A stretch of 64,000 nucleotides of DNA from Dallia pectoralis (Eukaryota; Chordata; Actinopteri; Esociformes; Umbridae). A program made the translations under genes and the position numbers. Location: positions 5,424,204-5,488,203 of the forward strand of contig CM055745.1 of assembly GCA_029465975.1 (NCBI GenBank). Reading direction: 5' to 3'. This document shows, one piece after another, positions 12,891 through 23,286 of this stretch. Numbering within the stretch: position 1 is the stretch's first letter; each line of letters opens with the position of its first letter. Under the pieces are notes generated by a model that worked only from the letters and a program-made list of their open reading frames with translations, ran no database searches and had not been told where the DNA came from.

Positions 12891-13409
12891 CGTCAGATCT
12901 TGAAAGTCCAGCCATGCCTTCCACCACGCCCTAATGACAGCCGGGGGCTGCTTATGTAACCCCTCCGGGGATTTCTCTGTCCCGGAGGTAGGTGGTCGGA
13001 AAGGGTCTTCCCACGGCGGGGGTAGTGGCTGTAGCTCCAGGGCTCTTGCTGGCCCTGGCTGCAGCCCCGGAACAGTGGGCGGTGTCTTCTGCCCGCCCCA
13101 GCCGACGTCCGATGTTGCGGGGACTAGTCGACTGAGGACGGGATCCCATAGCAGGGCGTCTTCCAGGGAGTCCTCCTCCACTCGCTCGTAGACTGCCTCC
13201 TCATCATCCGAGGAGAGGGAGTCGGACCCCCAATCACCCTGCCAGGTGTAGCGCTGCTCCTGCTGCTCCGTGGGTTGACGGTGAGCTTCATACCTCGGAG
13301 CGCTATAGCTTGCCCCTCCGAGGAATCCACTCACCGTCCGGCTCTGCGGGCTTCTTGGGTGGCTTAGCATTCTGTCACGGATGCTCCGGCGTAGTGTTGT
13401 CAAAGCCAT
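11418..13409 (-). CDS. Gag-position protein of the LTR element, C-terminal two thirds tandem repeats
   Basis: A 663-codon frame starts at an ATG within the 5' LTR; a second Met follows 14 residues later, just past the LTR, and may be the real start. Residues 1-175 are non-repetitive, with an acidic Ser/Asp/Glu patch near 65-85 (SDSLSSDDEEAVYERVEED), a Pro-rich middle and a Trp-rich end (RAWWKAWLDF). From about residue 180 the chain is 10-residue repeats (APEMASATPV, then APKMAVAVTP), then an 8-residue PTMAAASP series. I see no capsid major homology region, zinc knuckle or protease motif. The position makes Gag the natural guess, but the N-terminal domain is not recognised. The repeats may have expanded in an originally shorter gene. 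The frame ends inside the array, so its C-terminus is probably arbitrary. Confidence 0.5.
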   Translation of the reverse strand: MALTTLRRSIRDRMLSHPRSPQSRTVSGFLGGASYSAPRYEAHRQPTEQQEQRYTWQGDWGSDSLSSDDEEAVYERVEEDSLEDALLWDPVLSRLVPATSDVGWGGQKTPPTVPGLQPGPARALELQPLPPPWEDPFRPPTSGTEKSPEGLHKQPPAVIRAWWKAWLDFQDLTPEIASATPAPEMASATPVPEMASATPVPEMASATPVPEMASATPVPEMASATPAPERASATPAPEMASATPAPEMASATPAAEMASATPAPEMAVAVVTPALKMAAVVPPAPKMAAAVSPASTMAPAVSPASTMAPAVTPAPKMAVTVTPAPKMAVTVTPAPKMAVAVTPAPKMAVAVVTPGPKVAAAVTPASTMVPAVTPAPKMAVAVTPAPKMAVAVTPALKMAAVATPAPKMAAAVTPASTMVPAVTPAPKMAAAVTPASTMVPAVTPAPKMAVAVTPAPKMAVVATPAPKMAATVPPASTMAPAVPPAPKMAAVVPPAPKMAAAVSPESTMAPAVPPALKMAVAVTPAPKMAVAVVTPAPKMAAAVTPASTMAVAASPPTMAVAASPPTMAAASPPTMAAASPPTMAAASPPTMAAASPPTMAAASPPTMAAASPPTMAAASPPTMAAASPPTMAAASPPTMAAASPPTMAAARAQNGCRIAAHHG

Positions 13410-13755
13410 GTGCAGAGTCGTTGATCCGTTTTAACAATCAGGTTTATTCAATAAGGACAGGAACTCAAAACAAACCGATAACGGCGAACAAAAGCTAACT
13501 GGCTAAACGAAAGTAAAGTGCGCACAGAGCGTCTTAAACAATACCGTTCGAAACACAGTTATCCACCAAACACTCACCCTACTCACTCCGTGACATAGAA
13601 ACAAACAATGCTAAGCAACTGTGAATAATCCTAGATCCCCTTTATAGCCCGGACTAATGACTGAATGAAAACAGCCGTGACTAATAAACCAAAACCCAGG
13701 AAGTGCTTCAATGAAATACAAACAGTGCAGCAACGCCCCCTAACCACTCGTGACA
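13373..13755 (-). repeat. 5' LTR of the minus-strand retrotransposon
   Basis: 383 bp, the upstream LTR in the direction of transcription. The TATAAA at 13641-13646 (read on minus) is the probable promoter. The ATG at 13407-13409 that opens the long frame lies inside this LTR, 37 bases before its end. Confidence 0.92.
13641..13646 (-). promoter_or_regulatory. TATA box of the 5' LTR
   Basis: On the minus strand the sequence reads gggctataaaggggatc, a good TATA element. The same motif occurs in the other LTR. In the related solo LTR it is kept as tatataaagggg near 54418-54426, which supports a real function. Confidence 0.7.
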
Positions 13756-14587
13756 AGACCACCTACATGATATTAACTAGAACCGTAAGACCGTATACAT
13801 CTGCGTAATATATCTTAGAGCTATAGAAGAGAGACCACCTACATGATATTAACTAGAACCGTAAGACCGTATACATCTGCGTAATATATCTTAGAGCTAT
13901 AGAAGACAGAGACCACCTACATGATATTAACTAGAACCGTAAGATCGTATACATCTGCGTAATATATCTTAGAGCTGTAGAAGACAAGAGACCACCTACA
14001 TGATATTAACTAGAACCGTAAGACCGTATACATCTGCGTAATATATCTTAGAGCTATAGAACACAGAGACCACCTCCATGATATTAACTAGAACCGTAAG
14101 ACCTTATTCATCTGCGTAATATTAGAGCTATAGAAGACAGAGACCACCTCCATGATATTAACTAGAACCGTAAGACCGTATACATCTGCGTAATATATCT
14201 TAGAGCTATAGAAGACAGAGACCACCTCCATGATATTAACTAGAACTGTAAGACCGTATACATCTGCGTAATATATCTTAGAGCTATAGAAGACAGAGAC
14301 CACCTCCATGATATTAACTAGAACCGTAAGACCGTATACATCTGCGTAATATATTTTAGAGCTATAGAAGACAGAGACCACCTCTATGATATTAACTAGA
14401 ACCATAAGACCGTATACATCTGCGTAATATATCTTAGAGCTATAGAAGAGAGACCACCTCCATGATATTAACTAGAACCGTAAGACCCTATACATCTGCG
14501 TAATATATTTTAGAGCTATAGAAGACAGAGACCACCTCTATGATATTAACTAGAACAGGACCTTATTCATCTGCGTAATATATCTTA
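13756..14587. repeat. 76-78-bp satellite, 11 copies
   Basis: Units start agaccacctacatgatatta and contain gtaagaccgtatacatctgc and taatatatcttagagctata. Unit starts at 13756, 13832 and 13910 give the period. Later copies change ctacatg to ctccatg or ctctatg, and one copy near 14115 is shortened. A fragment of the same satellite lies left of the LTR element at 10349-10374. The minus-strand frame 14088-14405 is only the array read through. Confidence 0.93.
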
Positions 14588-17289
14588 CAAACCGATCAGA
14601 GAAAAAGCAAACACCTTTAATCCATTTTTGTAGCATAAAAAACAATGCAACCCCACAGACATTTTTTAAATCATAAAGACTTCAGAGCACGATGGAAAAT
14701 GCACCTGCCTTGCCTATGAAAAACGAAATTAACACTTCCTCTAAAATTGTCAAAGAATATGTACAACTGTGGTCTTTCAATAAAGGGTTAATTTCTTTAA
14801 ACGAAAGTCGAAAAGGTCGCGGTCCCTTCGCAAACTACTCCCATTGGACCGTCCGTGAGATCACTGTTCGACTCCGAACAAAGAAACAGATGAAAATATT
14901 CCGGAAGAATCTCGCGATAATCGAGAGTACGTGTAAAATAAATACCCCAGAAGATCGAGGATGTGGAAAAGTCTGCAATGCAAAAATACAGTGTAATATA
15001 ATTTCACAGATATGATCGCTGTACTGTAACCATCCACGCTTTTCCTTCAGAGCGTCTTCACAGGGAGGGCATGGAGAGCAAGGGGGAGGTAATGGTGGAC
15101 TGATTCCGCTGTGAAGAGGCAGGCCGTGCTGGAATGAAACACTAATTAAGAAACGCAGTCGTGTGTGCAAGCCGACCGAGACCCCGGTTCTGCTCGTAGC
15201 ATATCAATGAAGGCCTGCTTACCTCTCGGTGTTCAGGTAGCTCACCCCGCCAGGATCTAATTAGACCGTCTATCTGTAAAGGGAATGAGATTACAGGACA
15301 GCGGGGCCACGCGGCGCATTTGTTACGCGTTTGCCGTAAAGGCAGCGGTCTAGGTCACAGGCAAGTCATTACATCTATCTTAAATTGATCACAATTAGAC
15401 ACAACATATGAATAGAACCATGAGAAATGGACGAGCGTCTGATGTTTTCATTCTGTGGCGCGTCTAGTGATTTCTTTTATTATTGGACTAACGACCAGAA
15501 AGCCATTACGTGGTGGATGTGATGAATAGTTTTTTTATAAGTGCCATTTCTCCGTTTCTCTAGACCAGATTTGACATTTGATCCACTACAATGCTAGATG
15601 ACTGTCATCTGATTTAGTTCGTCCAATGAAACCCCCCAGAAAGTACTGGTGATTCACACTGGTTCAGCCAAAAAAACACCGGCTTAGCCTCAACTTTCAT
15701 CGCGCCGACATGCCAAGACGCCATACAGATCTCTACGCACCAGTCATCTCCTGTAACTTTCTGGACCACACCGCATACCTTCTTCTGGAACTTATTTAAC
15801 ACAAAATAGTTCATTATTATTACAAAGAAAATGCTGAAGGCCAACATATGCATAGACAGTTAAGCACCTACTGGCCCCATTGACTCGTCGTTTTATAGTT
15901 TAATACACATGTTGTCTAACTAAGCTATAATGGCTTCAGTCTCGGTTGGTCACCAGCACACTATAAAACGGGCCATTAAATCTTCGCGGCCTCAGGTCAG
16001 TGGGCAGGTCTTTCCATTCAATCTGCAGTGATGGGACTCGCCGGGAGCTTGTAGAGGCAGGGGCCACACGACCGACAGCCTCAGACGCCCTCTAGCTTAG
16101 TCTCAAATGACAACCTATATGTAATTTTGGGCCCAACGCTCAATCGAATGTAGGGAACTATTGCGAATACATGGTGTTATTTGGGACAAAGCCTTGGACT
16201 CCTCTTCGCCTCAGGACACTGAAAGGCGCCTACACAATGTCAAAGAAACATGGCAGCAATACAAAATATGATGAATTCATCCGTTCCTCTGGAATAGAGC
16301 AACATGTGGCCCATGCCAGCGTGGCTCTGTGGAGGTCAGAGTTCATGTTGGCTTCCTGTCTGTGGGAGAAAGCTGAGAAGATCTGGAATGAAACCTCTAA
16401 TGTAGGGAGGTGGAAGATGTGAAACCGCCATGGGGCATCACTGCTGTTCTTTTGGTGAGTGTGTGACACGTCTCAGTTGGGTTTATTCTTGCACTGGGTT
16501 TTCCCAAAGGAACAGACCACTGTCTGGATCAAATAATTGGTACAATACTAAACAGGTGTCAAAGTAACACCTGACTCAAAAGTCAAGTGATTTTATTTGC
16601 AGTGCACTTCGGTTCCAACATGTTTAAGAGTAAGGAGGATGGAACAGACATTAGGAAATATTTAGACAGGAAATCAGACAAGTGGATACATATTCGTTAG
16701 TTACTTGAATGCTTCCTGTTAACAGACACAGAAAAAAGTAGGCAGTTTAGTAGGGAGAAGAGGTAACAACGATAGTGGATGCTAAATTGGCAATATGCTA
16801 ACTTCTGGTAGTTTCAGATTGTAGAGTACGCCTTTATTACACATCCAGTAGGAATTAAGTTGGCTCTGTTCACTTGGATCTGTAACTTTTAAGAACTTGG
16901 ATAAATTTTTCGTTAAAACTGAGTGTTGTAACTAATACAAATTCATGTCTCAGTGGGTCATGTGACGTCAACAAGCTCATGCTATTCCAGCTGGTCGTTA
17001 ATATGCACCGAATACAAAAGTGTCTACAGATCAGTGGTTCTGCAAAATCCGGACAATTTTTTTCTACCAAAATATTTGTCTGAATATTAAAATATTACAG
17101 GCAGTCAGAAACTACATCAGTTCATAAATTGTTAATGATATTTTAACATAGGTGGTCATTTTACAAAGTGTGCTAATCCGTGTGTATACTCGCCCCACTC
17201 TACACCCATTGGTCTGAAAGACAAAGAGAATGAGCAACTGAGTAGCCAATTCACTGATGAGCTAAAACCTTATGACTCGTTCGCCTAAT
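14588..17289. other. Non-repetitive intergenic sequence with one palindromic short element
   Basis: About 2.7 kb without a recognised gene. The frames at 14692-15015 plus and 14835-15170 minus overlap each other and show no family. The segment 15200-15400 is balanced in composition and free of repeats, so it could be conserved non-coding DNA, but I cannot test that. A MITE-like relic lies at 16108-16196. Confidence 0.55.
16108..16196. mobile_element. Degenerate palindromic MITE-like relic
   Basis: The ends ctcaaatgacaacctat and ggtgttatttgggac are imperfect inverted repeats, with tgtagggaa between them. They match the 'caaatggcaccctattccct' palindromic short element frequent in salmonid and pike DNA. 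A similar half-copy (ccaaatggcaccatacaacc) is at 26734-26753. The assignment is from memory of the motif. Confidence 0.45.
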
Positions 17290-17930
17290 AATTCGTTACA
17301 CCTCCACGTGCCAGAAGATATCCTGTGGCATTTGGCACCAACACAGTAGCAGCAGTTCTTTCAAGTCCTGCAAGTTGTGTAAGTGGAGCCGCTGTGGATC
17401 GGCCTGGATTGAGATCTGTGGAATTTGGAGACCAGGGCAACACCTTAAACTCTTCAGCGTGTTCCTCAAACCATTCCCAAACACCTTAAACTCTTCAGCG
17501 TGTTCCTCAAACCATTCCCAAACACCTTCAACTCTTCAGCGTGTTCCTCAAACCATTCCCAAACACCTTAAACTCTTCAGCGTGTTCCTCAAACCATTCC
17601 CCAACACCTTAAACTCTTCAGCGTGTTCCTCAAACCATTCCCCAACACCTTAAACACTTTAGCGTGTTCCTCAAACCATTCCCCAACACCTTAAACACTT
17701 CAGCGTGTTCCTCAAACCATTCCCAAGCAGTGTGTGCACTGTGCATTATCCTGCTGAAAGAGGCCACAGATATCAGGGAATTCCACTGTCACGAAGGGGC
17801 GTACCTGGTCTGCTATACTGTTTAGGTAGGTGGAACGTGTCGAATTGACGCTCACATGAATGCCTCGCAGCAAACCATCGCCCAGAGCCTCCCACCTTCT
17901 CCACCGGATTGATGTAAAACACAACGGGAC
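17290..17930 (-). pseudogene. Tc1-like transposase relic, split by a 41-bp minisatellite
   Basis: On the minus strand, 17728-17924 encodes a piece ending PDICGLFQQDNAQCTHCLGM, which resembles the DDE-region 'FPDGCGLFQQDNAPCH' of a fish Tc1-like family. After the repeat block, 17296-17440 encodes GLQIPQISIQADPQRLHLHN and then LQDLKELLLLCWCQMPQDIF, matching the C-terminal 'PPNSPDLNPIE...LQDLKDLLLTSWCQIPQ' region. The region between is replaced by seven copies of a 41-bp unit that shifts frame at every copy. The N-terminal DNA-binding part and the terminal inverted repeats were not found. The copy is inactive. Confidence 0.75.
17441..17727. repeat. 41-bp minisatellite inside the Tc1-like relic, 7 copies
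   Basis: Units start at 17441, 17482, 17523, 17564, 17605, 17646 and 17687, each caccttaaactcttcagcgt followed by gttcctcaaaccattcccaa. The unit is itself transposase sequence: in the minus direction it covers the part just after the FQQDNA motif. It is a tandem multiplication of element sequence and not an insertion of foreign repeat. Confidence 0.93.
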
Positions 17931-17957
17931 AAACCTTTGTTTGAGTTGAACAGGAAT

Positions 17958-18024
17958 AACCTGTGCGTCTTAACCTGTGCGTTTTAACCTGTGAATCTTA
18001 ACCTGTGCGTTTTAACCTGTGCCT
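17958..18024. repeat. 14-bp short tandem repeat, 5 copies
   Basis: aacctgtgcgtttt with small variants (gcgtctt, gaatctt), starting at 17958 and 17972. It lies just downstream of the agbl1-like stop codon, in what would be the 3' UTR if the transcript extends that far. Confidence 0.85.
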
Positions 18025-18133
18025 GGTCATAATGTTTTAGCTCATCAGGATGGTGACAATTCCAATATTCAAACCAAAACTTTCTCCATTCCAGACGGTT
18101 GCAGTAATAAAATGTCCCTGGTGAGACCTCAGC

Positions 18134-18365
18134 TCAGAAACTGAGGTTCACACTTTCTTGCCCTATTAAGCGGGAACAGAGGCGGGACTCCCCGGAGCGT
18201 CGTCGACCATTCCTGTTCAACTCCGGCTCGTCTTCATCCTCTTCATCAGTGCTAGACGTGTTGCCATTGACCTCGGCGTCCAGGTCGTTTCCTTTGGACT
18301 TTGGGAAGCTGTCGGTCAGGTATTCAATTTCCTCCACGCAGGGCGGCTCGTCATCCTCGAAGCAG
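18134..18365 (-). CDS. agbl1: agbl1-like terminal exon (C-terminal acidic tail)
   Basis: The exon begins after a typical acceptor (tttctctcctccag on minus, AG at 18367-18366). Its first base completes the AA left by the exon at 39216-39376, giving Asn; then CFEDDEPPCVEEIEYLTDSF is read and the frame stops at TGA 18134-18136, after 76 more residues. An acidic DEPP/EE-IEY segment also follows the catalytic domain in AGBL1 and AGTPBP1, which fixes this as the end of the protein. The tail is rich in Asp, Glu, Ser and Arg (SSTDEEDEDEPELN, then NGRRRSGESR), is probably disordered, and has no catalytic residue. The intron before it is about 20.9 kb, much of it tandem repeats. I saw no clear polyadenylation signal within the next few hundred bases. 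Confidence 0.85.
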
Positions 18366-18469
18366 CTGGAGGAGAGAAACCAAATGGATTAATGTGGGTA
18401 GTGAAGTGCAGTGAATCAACGAGTACTATTTCGGTGATTTACCAAAACCACCTTTCATTTATTTCTAAT

Positions 18470-19395
18470 TCCACATATTTTCACTTCCTTCCGCAAGTTT
18501 CCATTTCCTTCCGCAATTTCCCATTTACTTTGATACATTTCAATTTCTTTCCAATCATTAGAATTTTCTTCAGTACACTTCCATTTCCTTCCAAATATTT
18601 CCATTTGCTTCCGGATATTTCCATTTCCTTCAAAATATTTCAATTTTCTTCCATACATTTCCAATTCATTCTGTACATTTACAGTTCCTTCTACTCATTT
18701 TCAGTTGGTTAAATACATTTCTATTTCCTTTTATACATTGCCAGTGCCTTCTATACATGTATATTTATTTTATACATTTATATTTCCTTTTGTACATTTC
18801 TAGTTCCTTCTATACATTGACATTTCCTTTATACATTTCCATTGCCTTTTATACATTTGTATTTCCTTTTATACATTTCCATTTCTTTTATACATTTATA
18901 TTTCCTTTTGTACATTTCTAGTTCCTTCTATACATTGACATTTCCTTTATACATTTCCATTGCCTTTTATACATTTGTATTTCCTTTTATACATTTCCAG
19001 TTCCTTCTATACATTTCCATTTCTTTTATACATTTCTAATTATTTTATACAGTTCCAGTTTCTTCTATACATTTCCATTTCCTTTCATTCATTTCCATTT
19101 CCTTTTGTACATTTCCAGTTCCCTCTATGCACTGACATTTACTTTTTTTACATGTCCATTTCCTTCTATACATTTCAAATTCCTTAAATCCATTTCCTTT
19201 GATACAATCTTATTTACTTTGATACATTTTCATTGTCTTTAATACATTTCCATTTCCTTTGATACATTTTCATTTCCTTTTGTACATTTCCAGTTCCCTC
19301 TATACACTGACATTTCCTTTTTTACATGTCCAATACCTTCTATACATTTCCAATTCCTTTAATACATTTCCAATTCCTTTTACACGTTTCCATTT
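18470..19395. repeat. About 20-bp degenerate pyrimidine-rich minisatellite
   Basis: Loose copies of tccatttccttttatacatt, drifting more than the other arrays (variants ccttctatacattt, ccagttccttc, ccttaaatccattt). The plus strand is strongly T/C rich. On the minus strand the common core reads atgtataaaaggaaatg, so many units hold TATAAAAG. It lies in the last intron, about 100 bp before the terminal exon in transcription order. Confidence 0.9.
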
Positions 19396-19568
19396 CCTCT
19401 CTCATTCACTGTAAAATGTGAGTTTTGCCACCTCGTTCCACAGCTCCATCATAGTGCCCCAATCTTCTCCATTGAGCCTCAGCTCATTGACATCCTGGGC
19501 ACAAGTCACAGGCTCAGACTGGAACTCTCATCCTTAGAGGGTTATTACAAACTAGAGCTTGGAGTGGC
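19396..19568. other. Short unique intron spacer
   Basis: 173 bases of non-repetitive sequence between the pyrimidine array and the CA-rich array. Nothing is recognised in it. Confidence 0.6.
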
Positions 19569-21500
19569 GTGCACACACACACACACACACACACACACTA
19601 TACACACTCACACTATACACACACTGTACTATCTATACACACACCCACACTGTACTAACTATACACACACACACATACACACTGTACTATCTATACATAT
19701 ACACACACACACACACTGTACTGTACTATATATACACACACACACACTGTACTATCTATACATATACACACACACACACACTGTAATATCTATACACACA
19801 CCCACACTGTACTAACTGTACACACACACTGTACTATCTAAACACACACATACACACCGTACTATCTATACACACACACACACACTGTAATATCTATACA
19901 CACACCCACACTGTACTATCTATACACACACACTGTACTATCTATACACACACACACATTCACTGTACTATCTATATACACACACACATTCACTGTACTA
20001 TCTATACATACACACACACACTGTACTATCTATACATATACACACACACACACTGTACTATCTATACATATACACACACACTGTACTATCTATACACACA
20101 CACACATTCACTGTACTATCTATATACACACACACATTCACTGTACTATCTATACACACACACACACACACATACACACACACACTGAACTATCTATACA
20201 TATACACAAACACACTGTACTATCTATACACACACACACACACACACATACACACACACACACTGTACTATCTATACATATACACACACACACTGTACTA
20301 TCTATACATATACACAAACACACACACTGTACTATCTATACATATACACACACACACACACTGTACTATCTATACACACACACACACACACTGTACTATC
20401 TATACATACACACACACACACACACACTGTACTATCTATACATATACACACACACTGTACTATCTATACATATACACACACACTGTACTATCTATACATA
20501 TACACACACACTGTACTATCTATACACACACACACTGTACTATCTATACACACACACACACACACTGTACTATCTATACACACACACACACACACTGTAC
20601 TATCTATACATACACACACACACACTGTACTATCTATACACACACACTGTACTATCTATACATACACACACACACACACACACTGTACTATCTATACATA
20701 TACACACACACACTGTACTATCTATACACACACACACTGTACTATCTATACATATACACACACACTGTACTATCTATACATATACACACACACTGTACTA
20801 TCTATACATATACACACACACTGTACTATCTATACACACACACACACACACTGTACTATCTATACACACACACACACACACACACTGTACTATCTATACA
20901 CACACACACACACACACACTGTACTATCTATACACACACACACACACACTGTACTATCTATACACACACACACACACTGTACTATCTATACATATACACA
21001 CACACTGTACTATCTATACACACACACACACTACTATCTATACACACACACACACACACTCTACTATCTATACACACACACACACACACACACTCTACTA
21101 TCTATACACACACACACTGTACTATCTATACATACACACACACACTGTACTATCTATACATATACACACACACACTGTACTATCTATACATATACACACA
21201 CACTGTACTATCTATACATATACACACACACACTGTACTATCTATACACACACACACTGCACTATCTATACATACACACACACACTGTACTATCTATACA
21301 TACACACACACACTGTACTATCTATACATATACACACACACACTGTACTATCTATACACACACACACTGTACTATCTATACACACACACACTGCACTATC
21401 TATACATATACACAAACACTGTACTATCTATACACACACACACACTGTACTATATATACATACACACACACTGTATTATACACACACACACACACACTTT
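19569..21500. repeat. Compound CA / ctgtactatctata satellite
   Basis: About 1.9 kb of (CA)n runs of varying length punctuated by the conserved 14-mer ctgtactatctata, often with catata after it. The unit length ranges from about 26 to 60 bp because the CA part varies. Each punctuation keeps its sequence while the CA tract changes, as expected of a microsatellite embedded in a minisatellite unit. Confidence 0.93.
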
Positions 21501-21642
21501 ATTATACACAGACATATTCTGTACTATACGCCATGTTTGGTTGCGAAATGTTATCATTTAGATGTCTGATTAAACCAGACTCCTTCCTCAGCGTTTCGTT
21601 CAAAAATGTTGCTTTCCAAGAAAAACCAACTATGCAAGTTGA

Positions 21643-22500
21643 AATGATGCTTGTTGCAATGATGCTTGTTGTATTGATGCTTGTTGTAATGATGCTTGTT
21701 GTAATGATGCTTGTTGTAATGATGCTTGTTGTAATGATGCTTGTTGTAATGATGCTTGTTGTAATGATGCTTGTTGCAATGATGCTTGTTGTAATGATGC
21801 TTGTTGCAATGATGCTTGTAATGATGCTTGTTGTAATGATGCTTGTAATGATGCTTGTTGCAATGATGCTTGTTGTAATGATGCTTGTTGCAATGATGCT
21901 TGTTGCAATGATGCTTGTTGCAATGATGCTTGTTGCAATGATGCTTGTTGCAATGATGCTTGTTGCAATGATGCTTGTTGTAATGATGCTTGTTGTAATG
22001 ATGCTTGTTGTAATGATGCTTGTTGTAATGATGCTTGTTGTAATGATGCTTGTTGTAATGATGCTTGTTGTAATGATGCTTGTTGTAATGATGCTTGTTG
22101 CAATGATGCTTGTAATGATGCTTGTTGCAATGATGCTTGTTGTAATGATGCTTGTTGTAATGATGCTTGTTGTAATGATGCTTGTTGCAATGATGCTTGT
22201 AATGATGCTTGTTGCAATGATGCTTGTTGTAATGATGCTTGTTGTAATGATGCTTGTTGTAATGATGCTTGTAATGATGCTTGTTGCAATGATGCTTGTT
22301 TCAATGATGCTTGTTGTAATGATGCTTGTTGTAATGATGCTTGTTGTAATGATGCTTGTTGCAATGATGCTTGTTGCAATGATGCTTGTTGCAATGATGC
22401 TTGTTGCAATGATGCTTGTTGTAATGATGCTTGTTGTAATGATGCTTGTTGCAATGATGCTTGTTGCAATGATGCTTGTTGCAATGATGCTTGTTGCAAT
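21643..22500. repeat. 15-bp minisatellite (gatgcttgttgtaat)
   Basis: About 57 units of 15 bp differing mainly at one base (gtaat or gcaat), with several 12-bp units lacking ttg. The unit is five codons, so plus (MMLVV) and minus (QQASL, TSIIA) frames are all open for 289-364 codons. None is considered a gene. Confidence 0.95.
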
Positions 22501-22618
22501 GCGAGCGGAGGTGCGGGAAGCCGGGTTGGTGACAGAGCATGTAAACAACCCCACCAGCTGTCAGCCGTTTAAAACCAGCATCTACAGTGGAGCCTACAGG
22601 AATACGCAATGTGTAGAC

Positions 22619-22938
22619 GCCATCTGACTCCACCTGTGGTTTAGATGTGTGTGTGAAGGTGCTAGCTGACTAAACCTGCGGTTTAGATGTGTGTGTGTGT
22701 GTGTGAAGGTGCCATCTGACTCCTCCTGCGGTTTAGATGTGTGTGTGTGAAGGTGCCATCTGACTCCACCTGCGGTTTAGATGTGTGTGTGTGAAGGTGC
22801 CATCTGACTCCACCTGCGGTTTAGATGTGTGTGTGTGAAGGTGTCATCTGACTCCACCTGCGGTTTAGATGTGTGTGTGTGAAGGTGCCACTGACTCCAC
22901 CTGCGGTTTAGATGTGTGTGTGTGTGAAGGTGCCACTG
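22619..22938. repeat. 44-bp minisatellite with internal GT run, 7 copies
   Basis: Units read ccatctgactccacctgcgg, then tttagatgtgtgtgtgtgaa, then ggtg. Copies at 22750 and 22794 give 44 bp. The GT run length differs among copies. Confidence 0.9.
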
Positions 22939-23060
22939 ACCTTCAGATACCCCCATCCTTAATTGACAGCAAACCTAAAGCCCTTCTACCCTAATCAGAT
23001 TAGAACACTGTGAGATCCATGGGGAACGGGGATGTGACAAGCACACTGATTATCAACCCG

Positions 23061-23286
23061 TCCACACACACACAGGCACAGGCACACACACACAGGCACA
23101 CACACACACACACAGATTTACAACCCGTCCACCCACACACACACACACACACAGGCACACACACAGACACACCCACACTCACACACACAGACACACACAC
23201 ACACACTGATTTACAACCCGTCCACACAGGCACACACACACACACACACTGATTTACAACCCCTCCACACACACACACACACACAC
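23061..23286. repeat. CA-rich compound repeat
   Basis: CA runs with gcacacacag variants separated by three to four copies of gatttacaacccgtccac. The pattern is similar in style to the array at 19569-21500 but with a different spacer word. Confidence 0.85.

Larger units (their letters stand above)
10375..13755 (-). mobile_element. Non-autonomous LTR retrotransposon, minus strand, young
   Basis: Two 383-bp direct repeats (10375-10757 and 13373-13755) begin TGTCAC and end GTGACA. By eye they are identical. They are flanked by the same 5 bases, agacc, at 10370-10374 and 13756-13760. Minus orientation is shown by TATAAA and AATAAA in correct order within each LTR on that strand, and by a G-rich tract (ggtgggggatac) next to the downstream LTR, as expected for a polypurine tract. 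No clear tRNA primer-binding site was recognised beside the upstream LTR. The 2.6-kb interior has one gag-position frame and tandem repeats. No protease, reverse transcriptase, RNase H or integrase is seen, so it would need another element's enzymes. Five-base duplications fit Ty3/Gypsy or Copia types; I cannot assign a superfamily. Confidence 0.9.

Noticed and set aside
10633..12927. 764-codon minus frame in the LTR element (AHNGCRI and ASAQDGC repeats)
   Set aside because: It competes with the better-placed 663-codon frame starting in the LTR, and most of it is repeat in a shifted frame; no pol motif is present.
10375..13755. Endogenous retrovirus
   Set aside because: No envelope, protease, polymerase or integrase sequence is visible; only LTRs and a repeat-rich gag-position frame.
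14692..15015. 107-codon plus frame as a gene
   Set aside because: No recognisable domain, overlapped by a minus frame, no splice or promoter support.
21502..22627. 350- and 364-codon frames (TSII and MMLVV repeats)
   Set aside because: Both strands are open because the unit is 15 bp; no domain, no splice context.
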